Source: an uncultured bacterium (lineage in GTDB: Bacteria; Cyanobacteriota; Vampirovibrionia; Gastranaerophilales; Gastranaerophilaceae). Taken from it: a DNA stretch of 52,438 nucleotides. How positions within the stretch are numbered: the first letter of the stretch is position 1; each line of letters begins with the position of its first letter. The stretch is taken from positions 1 to 52,438 of the forward strand of contig CASEVT010000058.1 of NCBI GenBank assembly GCA_949291445.1, given 5' to 3'. Made by a program: the position numbers and the translations under genes. The notes under the pieces were generated by a model that saw only the letters and a program-made list of their open reading frames with translations, ran no database searches and was not told the origin of the DNA. Positions 1 through 10,441 of this stretch are shown in pieces.

Positions 1-460
1 ATATTTTTTTGAACCCATCCTTAATCTTAGTACCAATATTTTTAAACCAATTGCCAATACTATTTAAAACTGAGTTGCCATTGGCAGAGAAATTTTTAAG
101 TTTATTATAAAGATCTTTACCTTTTACCACCCCAAGAACAGCAAGTCCGCCAAGGAATAAACCTGTCAGGACTTTCTTAGCGGTATTCCATTTAGCATTT
201 TTATCATCAACAGTATTAACGGGCGGATATATAGTTTTCGCAGGCGTTTGATAAGTATCACTCACAGGAGTTCTTTGAAGGGGAACGTTGGGAAGCGGAT
301 CGGGCAATGGTTGACCGGGCAATGACGGTGTACCACCCCGTTGAGCAACATAATTTTGCAAATACACAGATGGCGTACCTGTGACATAACCAACCAGATC
401 TTCTGTAATTATGCCATTTGTTGTTAACACATCAAAACAATTCGGATAGATCGGATACAT
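1..460 (-). CDS. Proline-rich single-pass membrane protein, C-terminus cut by window edge
   Basis: Reading the minus strand from an ATG at 460 gives an open frame of 153 codons that runs off the left edge, so the C-terminus is missing. Residues 43-80 are rich in Pro and Gly and look like an unstructured linker. Residues 96-113 form one hydrophobic Gly/Leu/Val segment (TGLFLGGLAVLGVVKG region), then a basic, amphipathic tail begins. There is no signal peptide and only a weak ribosome binding site. I do not recognise a family. The layout suggests a membrane-anchored structural or lineage-specific protein. I am confident that the frame is coding but not of any function. Confidence 0.6.
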   Translation of the reverse strand, partial: MYPIYPNCFDVLTTNGIITEDLVGYVTGTPSVYLQNYVAQRGGTPSLPGQPLPDPLPNVPLQRTPVSDTYQTPAKTIYPPVNTVDDKNAKWNTAKKVLTGLFLGGLAVLGVVKGKDLYNKLKNFSANGNSVLNSIGNWFKNIGTKIKDGFKKI

Positions 461-579
461 AGATAAATCTCACACTATTAAACTTCACAACTTAATAAAG
501 TTCTTTTAGCGCCAAGAATTGCCTCAAAAAGAAAAGCAAGCTTAACAAATTTTAACACTCAGAAGAAATCATCCGGATA

Positions 580-1842
580 TTACAAGGATTTTAGGGTATT
601 AATAACATAATCAACAGCGCCACGATTTTTCTCAAAAATCAAAGCCGCATCAGCGCAAGCCTGATTGTAGTAATTATTATCATCAAGTAATTTTTTCATA
701 TCGGAATATAACTCATCGGCATTAGCAGAAAGCTTAGCCGCAGTAGTTTTTGTAAGGTAAGAATATATATCTTTAAAATTAAATACACATTCACCTGATA
801 GAACCGGCTTATCCCAAATATTAGCTTCCAAAGGGTTATGTCCGCCTGTGGAAGAGAAGCTGCCGCCGATAAATGCAAAATAACATATTGAAAAGAACTT
901 CATTAATTCACCCATAGTATCAAGCATTATAATCTCATTATTTACAAAAGTATCAGACTTGCTTCTTCTACCGCAAGAAAAACCGGCATTAACAATGAGC
1001 TGTTCAACCTGATTATATCGTTCAGGATGCCGAGGTGCTATTAGCAATTTGATATCAGAATATTCTTTTTTCAATCTTGAAAAATTACTGATAATTATTT
1101 CATCTTCGCCCTTGTGTGTACTTGCGGCAATAATCAAACGAGAAGCACCCAGCATCATTTCATCTTTCAAATCCGCAATTTTTTTCTCATCCTTATCAGC
1201 GGAGATATCAAACTTCAAATTCCCCATAACTTTTGTAATTGAAGGTTCTGCCCCCACATTTACAAGTCTTTGTGCATCACCGTCAGTTTGCATCAAAATA
1301 CCTTTATACTGAGCCAAAACAGGTTTAAAGAAGAAAGAGAACTTCTTATACCCCTGATAAGAATGCGGAGAAATCCTTCCGTTTATAATATAAACCGGTA
1401 TATTTCTTTTTTTAGACGAATAAACAAACTCAGGCCAAATCTCAGTTTCTGCAATCAATATAACATCAGGTTTGACAACATTTAAAAATGCATTTACAGA
1501 GAAAAAGAAATCAAAAGGAAAATAAGTTATCAAATCAACAACAGACGAAAGCTTTTTTTGCGCAATCTGTTGACCGGTTCTGGTCGTAGTAGATAAGACA
1601 ATATTGCTATCCTTAAACTCCTCTCTGGTGCGCCGGATTAAAGATTCTACGGCATTAACTTCACCAACAGAAACAGCATGAAAGAAAATTGTATGTTTTT
1701 TTTCTAACTTAGAATGATAAAAGCCCAATTTAGTAAAAAAACCTGCCCTAAACTTTGGTTTAATCAAAAGCGCAACAAGGATTACAGGACTCAATACCAA
1801 TGCAGCAAGTATTAAAAATAAATTATAAAAGAAAGAAAACAT
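580..1842 (-). CDS. waaA: 3-deoxy-D-manno-octulosonic acid (Kdo) transferase
   Basis: This is a GT30-family glycosyltransferase that moves Kdo from CMP-Kdo onto the lipid A precursor at the cytoplasmic face of the inner membrane. At 420 residues it has the normal family length. Residues 5-27 form the N-terminal membrane anchor. The HAVSVGE motif near residues 55-61 holds the glutamate known as the catalytic base in this family, and AETEIWPE is the family's other hallmark. The C-terminal GGSFSSTGGHNPLEA stretch is the nucleotide-sugar site. A GAGG sits 7 bases before the ATG. The gene implies a Gram-negative, LPS-type outer membrane. It lies downstream of ahcY but a terminator separates them. 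Confidence 0.95.
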   Translation of the reverse strand: MFSFFYNLFLILAALVLSPVILVALLIKPKFRAGFFTKLGFYHSKLEKKHTIFFHAVSVGEVNAVESLIRRTREEFKDSNIVLSTTTRTGQQIAQKKLSSVVDLITYFPFDFFFSVNAFLNVVKPDVILIAETEIWPEFVYSSKKRNIPVYIINGRISPHSYQGYKKFSFFFKPVLAQYKGILMQTDGDAQRLVNVGAEPSITKVMGNLKFDISADKDEKKIADLKDEMMLGASRLIIAASTHKGEDEIIISNFSRLKKEYSDIKLLIAPRHPERYNQVEQLIVNAGFSCGRRSKSDTFVNNEIIMLDTMGELMKFFSICYFAFIGGSFSSTGGHNPLEANIWDKPVLSGECVFNFKDIYSYLTKTTAAKLSANADELYSDMKKLLDDNNYYNQACADAALIFEKNRGAVDYVINTLKSL

Positions 1843-1867
1843 ACAAACCTCATTTTCAACAAAACGG

Positions 1868-1893
1868 TAAAAAGCCCGCTAAATGCGGGCTAA
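1868..1893 (-). terminator. Intrinsic terminator after ahcY
   Basis: A 7-bp GC-rich stem (AGCCCGC/GCGGGCT, 1873-1879 and 1885-1891) with a 5-base loop is followed on the minus strand by five T residues. It lies just past the ahcY stop codon and before waaA, so the two genes are probably separate transcription units. Confidence 0.75.
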
Positions 1894-1896
1894 AAC

Positions 1897-3219
<1,323 letters not shown>

Positions 3220-3377
3220 TTAATATAATCCAGTATAAGCATATGCAATTAGTTAGCCGACACAAAATATTCAAGTCCAACTTTTAACACACTGATACCA
3301 TCAACATAACAGCGGTTAAAAAGTTATTCGGTTAATTTGGAATTTATTACTAAATTTACTCAGACAATTTAAAGTCT

Positions 3378-3406
3378 TTTACAAAATTATATTAATAAAT
3401 TATAAT
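3378..3406 (+). promoter_or_regulatory. Sigma-70-type promoter for gpsA
   Basis: TTTACA at 3378-3383 and TATAAT at 3401-3406 are separated by 17 bases. Transcription would begin about 15 bases before the gpsA start, leaving just enough leader for the GGGG ribosome binding site. Confidence 0.6.
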
Positions 3407-3428
3407 AAACCTGATAAGGGGAACAATA

Positions 3429-4418
3429 ATGAAATTAACAGTACTAGGCGCAGGATGCTGGGGATTAACGCTTACGTGGCTATTAAGCGACAATTTTGAA
3501 AAGGTAACTCTCTGGGGCAGACACGTTGATATTTCTGACGAACTCAGATTGAACAAATCGGTTAAGCACCCATTTGAAATACAACTTCAGCAAAAAGTGG
3601 AAGTAACCTCAGATTTGAATCTGGCAATAAAAGATGCAGATATAATATTGCTGGTTGTAGCAACCGGCGGAATAAGAGAAGTCTGCCAAAATATAGCTAA
3701 AATAGGTCTAAAAAAAGAACAAATCATCGTTAATACGTCAAAAGGACTTGAATTGCCATCATTAATGAGAATGAGTGAGGTGATTAAGTCAGAACTTCCC
3801 GAAGCGAATATTGCAATCTTATCAGGACCAACTCTTGCAAAAGAAGTGCTAATGGGCTGTCCTACTGCAGCATCTGTTGCTTGCGAGAATATGGAGATTG
3901 CAAAATTAGTACAAGAAAAATTGACCGTACCCTCAAAATTTAGACTATACACAAATGACGATGTTATAGGCGTAGAACTTGGCGGTAGCCTCAAGAATGT
4001 TATCGCAATTGCGTCAGGATTTGCCGGCGCCATCAATCTGGGTGACAACTGCAAAGGTGCACTTCTAACACGAGGAATGGCTGAAATTGTAAGAGTCAGT
4101 ACTGCATTGGGCGCAAAACCCTCTACACTTTACGGCCTTTCCGGTATGGGCGATTTAATAGCTACCTGTTCCAGCCCTTTATCTAGAAATTACACCGTAG
4201 GCGCAATGATCGGCAGAGGCAAAAAAATTGATGATATTCTAAACGAGTTAGGTTCTGTCGCAGAAGGCGTTAAAACCTCTAAAGCGGTCTGTGAACTCGC
4301 TAATAAACTTAACATTGAAGTGCCTATATCAACTGCTATTTATGAAGCTGTTTACACCGACATAACCCCCAAAGAAGTACTCGATAAACTTATGAACAGA
4401 AAACTTAAACAAGAATAA
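3429..4418 (+). CDS. gpsA: Glycerol-3-phosphate dehydrogenase [NAD(P)+]
   Basis: This enzyme makes sn-glycerol 3-phosphate from dihydroxyacetone phosphate for phospholipid synthesis. At 329 residues it is full length. The NAD(P) loop is GAGCWGLTLTWLL at residues 7-19. The catalytic lysine lies in GGSLKNVIAIASG, and GLSGMGDLIATCSS is the C-terminal family signature. A small oddity is TGGIRE where many relatives have a proline-serine turn (VPSxxxR). The ribosome binding site AAGGGG sits 8 bases before the ATG. It stands alone between a good promoter and a bidirectional terminator. Confidence 0.95.
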   Translation: MKLTVLGAGCWGLTLTWLLSDNFEKVTLWGRHVDISDELRLNKSVKHPFEIQLQQKVEVTSDLNLAIKDADIILLVVATGGIREVCQNIAKIGLKKEQIIVNTSKGLELPSLMRMSEVIKSELPEANIAILSGPTLAKEVLMGCPTAASVACENMEIAKLVQEKLTVPSKFRLYTNDDVIGVELGGSLKNVIAIASGFAGAINLGDNCKGALLTRGMAEIVRVSTALGAKPSTLYGLSGMGDLIATCSSPLSRNYTVGAMIGRGKKIDDILNELGSVAEGVKTSKAVCELANKLNIEVPISTAIYEAVYTDITPKEVLDKLMNRKLKQE

Positions 4419-4445
4419 AACAAAACAAATGCTATATTAATAAAA

Positions 4446-4486
4446 GTAAAAACCGAAATAGTCCACTACTTCGGTTTTTATTTTTA
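4446..4486. terminator. Bidirectional terminator between gpsA and map
   Basis: A 10-bp stem (AAAAACCGAA at 4448-4457 with TTCGGTTTTT at 4470-4479) is flanked by A and T runs. It can stop transcription of the convergent gpsA and adk-map units from either side. Confidence 0.75.
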
Positions 4487-4511
4487 AGCAAATATGATTT
4501 TCAAAAATCAG

Positions 4512-5264
4512 TTATGACAATATAGTCAAGATATCCGGTTCCCCATCAGTAACGTGAATTGTATGTTCAAAGTGAGCGGATGGCTTGTGATCTTTTGTTG
4601 TAACAGTCCACTTATCCTCTTGAACGTACACATCATCAGTACCGAGATTCAACATCGGCTCAACAGCAATCGTCATGCCTGATTTCAATAAATATTTACT
4701 ACCGACTCTGTAATTAAAAACAAAAGGTTCTTCGTGCATTTGATGCCCAACTCCATGCCCGCCGTACTGTCTGACGATACCAAGCCCCTTTGAGAGCGCA
4801 ACATCTTCAACAGCACCGGAGACTTCATCGAGAATAGCCCCGTCGCGCATTTTTTCTATGCCTGCAAACAAAGCTTTTTCCGTAGTTTCAAGAAGCATTT
4901 TACAATCATCGGAAATCTCCCCGACAGGATAAGTCCAAGCACTATCACCCACCATACCGTGATAAGTTGCCCCAACATCAATACTTATAATATCGCCTTC
5001 TTTTAGTATTTCATCATCGGAAGGAATACCATGTACGACGTTATCATTAACAGAAGTACAGATTGTCGCCGGAAATCCGCCATAACCGAGAAAAGTCGGC
5101 ACGCATTTGTTTTCTTTTATAATCTTTGCCGCCACCTCATCAAGATACTTAGTTGAAACACCTGGTTTCACCTCATTTTTCATAGCTTGATGAACCAGTG
5201 CAACGACATTACCGGCATAGCGCATTATTTTAATTTCTTCACGGGATTTTCTTCCGGCAGACAT
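4512..5264 (-). CDS. map: Methionine aminopeptidase, type I
   Basis: It removes the initiator methionine from new proteins in the cytosol. The protein is about 250 residues, the plain type I length without an N-terminal extension. The five metal ligands of the pita-bread fold are visible: two aspartates in DVGATYHGMVGDSAW, the histidine in GGHGVGHQMHEEP, the glutamate in AVEPML and the glutamate in FEHTIHV. The frame opens at a TTG at 5270, but the ATG at 5264 has GAGG 9 bases upstream and is preferred. It follows adk by 19 bases and is surely co-transcribed. The adk-map pair is a remnant of the ribosomal-protein operon order (secY-adk-map), here without the ribosomal genes. Confidence 0.94.
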   Translation of the reverse strand: MSAGRKSREEIKIMRYAGNVVALVHQAMKNEVKPGVSTKYLDEVAAKIIKENKCVPTFLGYGGFPATICTSVNDNVVHGIPSDDEILKEGDIISIDVGATYHGMVGDSAWTYPVGEISDDCKMLLETTEKALFAGIEKMRDGAILDEVSGAVEDVALSKGLGIVRQYGGHGVGHQMHEEPFVFNYRVGSKYLLKSGMTIAVEPMLNLGTDDVYVQEDKWTVTTKDHKPSAHFEHTIHVTDGEPDILTILS

Positions 5265-5283
5265 AATCAAATACCTCTTGTCA

Positions 5284-5937
5284 CTAAATTACTGTTTTTA
5301 ACTTTTCATATATTTCGTCAATTGAACCTGTAGCATCCAATTTAACGAGATTACCGCGTTTTTCATAAAAATCGATGAGCGGAGCAGTTTGTGAAAAATA
5401 GGTTTCAAACCGTTTTTTCGCAATCTCCTCTGTATCGTCTTTTCTTTGCACAAGCTCGGTTTGACAATAATCACAAACGCCTTCTTTTATAATCGGCATA
5501 GTTTTTATATTGAAAATAGCACCGCACTTCGGACAAGAACGTCTATAGACTATTCTCTCCATTAAGTTATCAATCGGGATATCAAAATAGATAACAGTAG
5601 TTTTGACTTCTTTGCCGGCATCAATCTCCTTTAGCATATCATCAAGCATATGAGCCTGTTCCAAACTGCGTGGAAAACCGTCAAGAATAAAGCCTTGTTG
5701 TACATCATCCTGCTTAAGGCGTTCTTTGATTATATTCGCAACAACTTCAACAGGAACAAGCTGACCTTTTTCAACATAATCCTTTGCAATCTTGCCTGCA
5801 TCAGTGTTATTTGCCATAGCCTCACGCAAAAGAGAACCTGTATCAACATGAACAAAGCCTGTATCTTTTGCAAGTTTCTTAGTTTGTGTACCCTTACCGC
5901 TGGCGGGTGGTCCCATAAATATCAGTTCTTTTTTCAT
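5284..5937 (-). CDS. adk: Adenylate kinase with zinc-type LID
   Basis: It interconverts ATP plus AMP and two ADP. The P-loop is GPPASGKGTQ at residues 9-18, and DGFPRS marks the AMP site. The LID domain carries CPKC...CDYC, the four-cysteine zinc form seen in many Gram-positives and some other phyla. The length is 217 residues, the long-LID form. A clear AGGAG lies 7 bases before the ATG. It is the first gene of the adk-map unit. Confidence 0.95.
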   Translation of the reverse strand: MKKELIFMGPPASGKGTQTKKLAKDTGFVHVDTGSLLREAMANNTDAGKIAKDYVEKGQLVPVEVVANIIKERLKQDDVQQGFILDGFPRSLEQAHMLDDMLKEIDAGKEVKTTVIYFDIPIDNLMERIVYRRSCPKCGAIFNIKTMPIIKEGVCDYCQTELVQRKDDTEEIAKKRFETYFSQTAPLIDFYEKRGNLVKLDATGSIDEIYEKLKTVI

Positions 5938-6053
5938 ATAAACTCCTGTCTATTAAAAACGAGATTATTTTAGCACAGTGAAAAACCATTTGCAAAAAGC
6001 ATACGATATATTTCTATATAGCCTTAAATATGTTACAATGTAGCCGGAGAGTT

Positions 6054-8306
6054 ATGCGAGAGTTTATGAAAAAGAAATTATCAATAGCGATCATCTGGCA
6101 CATGCATCAGCCTATATACAGAGCAGGAAAAGATCAAATCTATCTGATGCCTTGGGCTAGATTACATGCTGTCAAAGATTACCTTGATATGCTCGTTATG
6201 ATTGATAAATATCCGAACTTAAAGTTGAACTTCAATTTAGTACCCGTTCTTTTGGATACAATTTATGAATACGGATACAATGAAGCTCATGATATTTATT
6301 CAAAACTCACAATTACACCGGTTGAAGAGCTAAATGATGAAGAAAAGACTTTTATTATCAACCACTTTTTTGACGCAAATTACCAGAACATGGTGCTTCA
6401 TCACGGTGCTTATAAAAAACTTTATGACAAGAGATTCTCAAGTGACGAAATAGGAATTAATGATTTTTCAGCACAAGAGTACTCCGATATTATGGCATGG
6501 TTTAACTTGGCCTGGTTAGATCCGCACTGGCGTTCACATCCTATAATTGAAGAGCTGGCATCACGTGAAGTAGGGAATTTTACCCTGAAAGATCGTATAG
6601 CAATCATAAAATGTCAACGAGACATAATCCGACAAATCATTCCGACCTACAAAAAATATCAGCAGGAAGGAAAAATAGAACTCTCAACAAGTCCCTATTA
6701 CCATCCGATCCTGCCATTGCTGATAGATATGAAAGATGCAGAACGCTCAAATCCGAATATTATTCAGCCGGAAATAGAATCAGACTTGAAAGAGGATGCA
6801 GTCTTTCAAGTTCAAAGTGCATTGGACAAATTTGAAAATATATTCGGACAAAGACCTAACGGTATTTGGCCTTCTGAACATTGCATAAGTGAAAAAACAC
6901 TGCAAACACTGCAAGAGCTAAACGTCAAATGGACAATATCTGATGAAGGAGTGCTTGAACAGTCATTAAAAAGAGAATTTGTGAGAGATTTCAGAGGCTA
7001 TCTTGAAAACCCTTATGATCTATGCCACGCATACGAATATCAGAAGAATAAAAAATCGATCAATATAATTTTTAGAGATGCAGTTTTACCAAATTTGATA
7101 GGCTTTGAATATCCGAATTATGATCCCGAAAAGGCAGCTAATGACCTTTATGAAAGAATAAAATCCATTCACTCAAAATTACAAAATTCACCCGACAAAA
7201 AACATCTTCTTACAATAGCAATGGATGGTGAAAACTGCTGGGAAAATTACACAGAAGACGGAAATGTCTTTTTGGAAACTCTATACAAACTAATATGTGA
7301 TGATGAAGATTTAGAAACTACCAGAGTTTCTGACTATCTTGAGAGCGGAATTAAAACAATGCCATTGAAAAAAGTTCACCCCGGCTCTTGGATTAACCGT
7401 GACTTTATGCTTTGGGTCGGTGAACCCACAAAGAATCTTGCCTGGCAATATTTAGACAGAACAAGACAAGATTTGAAAGAGTTTGAAAAAGAAAATTACG
7501 ATGAAAATCTAATAAAACAAGCCTGGCAAGAAATATACATTTGTGAAGGCAGTGATTGGTTCTGGTGGTACGGCGAACCGAACGACTCCGGACAGGACAA
7601 CATTTTCGATCTGCTCTTTCGTTCAAGATTAAAAAATGTATACAAAATTCTGAATAAACCCATTCCGGAATATCTCGACACCGCACTGGAAGACTCATTA
7701 TACAATAATTCACGTTATCCCAAAGGAGAAGTTGCGGGATTTGAGCTCACCGGATACGATGACGCAAAATGGACAAATGCCGGCTGCATAGAAATCCCCG
7801 CTAAACCGACTATGCAGAAAAATCGGTTTTTTAACAAAATTTTCTTTGAATTTGATAAAAATAATTTGTACCTCAGATTTGACGTAAACAAATATATTCT
7901 GGATGAACAAAACGGGTTCAAAGATTTTCATCAAATATATATCTACCTGAAAAATGAAAATATGCTTCCACAGACGGGCGCAAACATAAGAACAATAAAT
8001 AAAACCGATTCTATTTTGCCGTTATTAAAAGAAAAATATACACACGAAGTTAAAATGACATTTTTTAAACAATTTAATTTCAGCGCACAAATAGCAGAAG
8101 CAAACAGGGATAACCTTTGGACTATACGATTAAGAAACAATATACACCACGTAATCGACGATTTTATAGAAATAAAGATCCCATTTGAGGATTTAGGGAT
8201 AAAAAAAGGTGACAATTTACAGTTCTTTATCATACAAGGTTCATTAGGATTAGTTGATGACTTTTTTCCGAGAGATGCCTTGTTATCAGTTACCCGCCCT
8301 GCTTAA
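6054..8306 (+). CDS. Glycoside hydrolase family 57 alpha-glucan enzyme with C-terminal beta-sandwich-like domain
   Basis: GH57 enzymes hydrolyse or transfer alpha-glucans such as starch and glycogen. Four of the family's conserved regions can be read in order: WHMHQP near the N-terminus; the GKIELSTSPYYHP region; NGIWPSE, where the Glu matches the nucleophile; and MDGENCWENY, where the Asp matches the acid/base. The helical region around WFWWYGEPND follows. The last ~190 residues resemble the glucodextranase C-terminal/DOMON-like carbohydrate-binding module (inference). There is no signal peptide, so it probably acts on cytosolic glycogen. Starts are possible at 6030, 6054 and 6066. I chose 6054 because GGAG lies 4 bases before it. 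An extended -10-like TGTTACAAT at 6031-6039 is close enough that 6066 is also credible. Whether it is an amylase, a pullulanase or a transferase cannot be told. Confidence 0.85.
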   Translation: MREFMKKKLSIAIIWHMHQPIYRAGKDQIYLMPWARLHAVKDYLDMLVMIDKYPNLKLNFNLVPVLLDTIYEYGYNEAHDIYSKLTITPVEELNDEEKTFIINHFFDANYQNMVLHHGAYKKLYDKRFSSDEIGINDFSAQEYSDIMAWFNLAWLDPHWRSHPIIEELASREVGNFTLKDRIAIIKCQRDIIRQIIPTYKKYQQEGKIELSTSPYYHPILPLLIDMKDAERSNPNIIQPEIESDLKEDAVFQVQSALDKFENIFGQRPNGIWPSEHCISEKTLQTLQELNVKWTISDEGVLEQSLKREFVRDFRGYLENPYDLCHAYEYQKNKKSINIIFRDAVLPNLIGFEYPNYDPEKAANDLYERIKSIHSKLQNSPDKKHLLTIAMDGENCWENYTEDGNVFLETLYKLICDDEDLETTRVSDYLESGIKTMPLKKVHPGSWINRDFMLWVGEPTKNLAWQYLDRTRQDLKEFEKENYDENLIKQAWQEIYICEGSDWFWWYGEPNDSGQDNIFDLLFRSRLKNVYKILNKPIPEYLDTALEDSLYNNSRYPKGEVAGFELTGYDDAKWTNAGCIEIPAKPTMQKNRFFNKIFFEFDKNNLYLRFDVNKYILDEQNGFKDFHQIYIYLKNENMLPQTGANIRTINKTDSILPLLKEKYTHEVKMTFFKQFNFSAQIAEANRDNLWTIRLRNNIHHVIDDFIEIKIPFEDLGIKKGDNLQFFIIQGSLGLVDDFFPRDALLSVTRPA

Positions 8307-8512
8307 ACCGATTTTTCATATTTTGTTAAACTCTATCGACTTTACAATTCTACAAAGTAGCATGACAAATTTCTGTCATTAATATATTATTAACATATAC
8401 TCAAGAGAGTTAAACGGAGATTAGGACTATTAAAGAGAATCGTAATTACATAGAGAATACAACGGTTACAGAACAAAGTGCCCTGTCGGATGAATACGAT
8501 AAATTCAGTAAT

Positions 8513-8905
8513 TTGAGCACATCAGCATTACTGGCGAAAGTAGATGTTCCGCTATCACATATTCTCGTGGCAGACAACTATATGGTCATAAAGAAAATCT
8601 ATGGTACGCCGGTTGTAAAAAGCAGGATTACAAATCAAGAACGAGCACTGCTTGCCAAGTATGATTTCAATCCGCTTGAATATTCCACAATTAAACAGAT
8701 TAACGAAGAACTGGCATTGCTTAAGAGGTGGTCATTGTCTTTAGAACCGGAATTAAAAAAAGACTCGGATGAAATTATTAATATACGTTGCAAAGAGCTT
8801 AAATATCTTGCGGCTAACAGATATACACTTATAACCAATGAAATTTACAACGGATATATGGCATTGGAAAAATATTTTGAGGATATTTCTAAATACAGAA
8901 TGTAA
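8513..8905 (+). CDS. Conserved-looking hypothetical protein, start uncertain
   Basis: This is a 130-residue soluble, mostly helical protein with no signal peptide and no motif I recognise. The first standard start is a TTG at 8513, which has no ribosome binding site. The same frame stays open upstream to 8414, and the upstream codons read like protein (KENRNYIENTTVTEQSALS). GGAG lies 9 bases before an ATT at 8429 in that frame. The true N-terminus may therefore be about 28 residues longer with a non-standard start codon, or an ATG may have been lost. A terminator follows directly. Confidence 0.6.
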   Translation: MSTSALLAKVDVPLSHILVADNYMVIKKIYGTPVVKSRITNQERALLAKYDFNPLEYSTIKQINEELALLKRWSLSLEPELKKDSDEIINIRCKELKYLAANRYTLITNEIYNGYMALEKYFEDISKYRM

Positions 8906-8937
8906 CTTGAATTTTCTGCATTATAAATATAAATACT

Positions 8938-8968
8938 AAAGACCGCCCCAAGAGGCGGCCTTTTTTTC
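8938..8968 (+). terminator. Intrinsic terminator
   Basis: A GC-rich 7-bp stem with one mismatch (GACCGCC at 8941-8947 with GGCGGCC at 8954-8960) is followed by seven T residues. It ends the transcript of the 8513 gene and faces the stop codon of the small minus-strand gene at 8994. Confidence 0.8.
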
Positions 8969-8993
8969 AGATATTCAGTTTTTATGATTTCTA

Positions 8994-9155
8994 CTAGTAA
9001 TCCCAGGCGGGTTTGTTTCTAAATTTTTTCTCCTTTTTTTTCATTTTAAAACAACTTTTTTCGTTGAACATAGTCTTGAATTCGTTCAGCTCGGTTTCAA
9101 TATCCTCCAAACTGTCTTCTAAATCCATGCCGTAGTACTTGTTCTTAGAAATCAC
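8994..9155 (-). CDS. Small basic 53-residue protein
   Basis: A GTG start at 9155 is preceded, 7 bases upstream, by a perfect AGGAGG. The frame reads 53 codons to TAG. The first half is acidic and helical (EDSLEDIETELNEFKTMF), and the second half is strongly basic (KMKKKEKKFRNKPAWDY). There is no membrane segment. The strong ribosome binding site and the charge-segregated composition argue that it is expressed. The function is unknown; charge-split small proteins of this kind can be nucleic-acid or ribosome associated, but that is only a guess. It is divergent from pilT, with about 170 bases between them. Confidence 0.6.
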   Translation of the reverse strand: MISKNKYYGMDLEDSLEDIETELNEFKTMFNEKSCFKMKKKEKKFRNKPAWDY

Positions 9156-9323
9156 GAATGTACCTCCTATCGGTTTGTTCTATTGGACCGAAACTAATCT
9201 TTCGGTTCACATTATATATAACGGCATATTTTTAAAAAACTTGAGTAAAGATTTGTTAAAATTTATAAAAAATTTTTAAATCGAATAAAAAGAAGCTAAA
9301 ATATACTGGGAGGAGATTAATCA

Positions 9324-10433
9324 GTGGTAGAAAGCACTTTTGACATAAACGGATTTTTAACAGAAGCAGTAAAAGAAGGTGCTTCGGATGTTCACTTGAG
9401 AATAAACGAGGTTCCTGTAGTCAGAATAGACGGTAAAATAATAAAAAAACCTCTTCCGCAAATAGAAGAAAAAGATATTTCACGTGTATTAAATATAGTT
9501 TTGCCTAAATACCTCAGAACAAAGGTTCAATCAGCGTTTGATCTGGATTTTTCGTACGAAATAAAGGGAGTCTCCCGATTCAGAATCAACATGGGCAGGC
9601 AATTAGGAAATACCTCACTGGTATTCAGGATTATTCCGTACGAAATTCCCACCTTTAAAGAACTAAAACTTCCTCCGTCGCTGGAAACCTTTTCGAAATT
9701 TCATAACGGAATAGTACTGGTTACAGGTCCGACCGGATGCGGAAAATCCACGACTATTGCCTCTCTTATTGATTTAATAAACCAAAAAGAACAAAAACAC
9801 ATTATAACTATAGAAGATCCGATTGAGTACATTTACACGAATAAAAATTCTATCATTACCCAAAGACAGGTCGAAATAGACACTTTATCCTTTCCGGATG
9901 GTGTAAAATACGCATTGAGGCAAGATCCTGATGTAATACTTATTGGCGAAATAAGAGATGTTGAGACAATGACATCAGCACTAAAGGCTTCAGAGACCGG
10001 TCATTTGGTAATAGCCTCATTGCACACAAACGATGCTATACAAACAGTTAATCGTATAGTTAATATGTTTGAAGTTAAAGATCGTGAACATATAAGAAAG
10101 CAGCTTGCAGAAACATTGAGAGGAAGTATTGCTCAAAAACTTATTGTCAAAAAAGACGGACACGGTCGAATACCGGCTTGTGAGATTATGGTAGTCACAC
10201 CGACAATCAAGGATTTCATAATCAAAGATGAACTTGAACAGGTCTATGATCTGGTAAAAAAAGGCAGCTACAACGATATGATTACAATGAATATGTCGTT
10301 AATGCAGCTTATAAAAGAAGGAATGATTTCGCAGGAAGTGGCTCTTGATGTAAGCGATAATAAGGTAGAAATGAGTCAAATGCTCAGAGGAGCTTATCAC
10401 GGAACTGTTGAAAGATTCAACATTAATTACTAA
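9324..10433 (+). CDS. pilT: Type IV pilus retraction ATPase, PilT-like
   Basis: PilT is the hexameric cytoplasmic motor that pulls back type IV pili. The length of 369 residues is normal. An N-terminal PAS-like part (1-110) contains the GASDVHLR signature. Walker A is GPTGCGKST at 135-143. An Asp box (TIEDPIEYI), a Walker B (VILIGEIRD) and a His box (ETGHLVIASLHTND) follow. The classical C-terminal AIRNLIRE motif is not obvious, replaced by SLMQLIKEGMI, so a PilT paralogue such as PilU is possible. The start is GTG with GGGAGGAG about 9 bases upstream. It leads a three-gene unit with recO (8-base gap) and deoC (9-base gap). No pilus assembly genes are nearby. Confidence 0.9.
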   Translation: MVESTFDINGFLTEAVKEGASDVHLRINEVPVVRIDGKIIKKPLPQIEEKDISRVLNIVLPKYLRTKVQSAFDLDFSYEIKGVSRFRINMGRQLGNTSLVFRIIPYEIPTFKELKLPPSLETFSKFHNGIVLVTGPTGCGKSTTIASLIDLINQKEQKHIITIEDPIEYIYTNKNSIITQRQVEIDTLSFPDGVKYALRQDPDVILIGEIRDVETMTSALKASETGHLVIASLHTNDAIQTVNRIVNMFEVKDREHIRKQLAETLRGSIAQKLIVKKDGHGRIPACEIMVVTPTIKDFIIKDELEQVYDLVKKGSYNDMITMNMSLMQLIKEGMISQEVALDVSDNKVEMSQMLRGAYHGTVERFNINY

Positions 10434-10441
10434 ACACAACG

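Noticed and set aside
7405-8233. Several minus-strand frames inside the GH57 gene
   Set aside because: They are overlapping shadows of a gene with clear catalytic motifs and lack ribosome binding sites.
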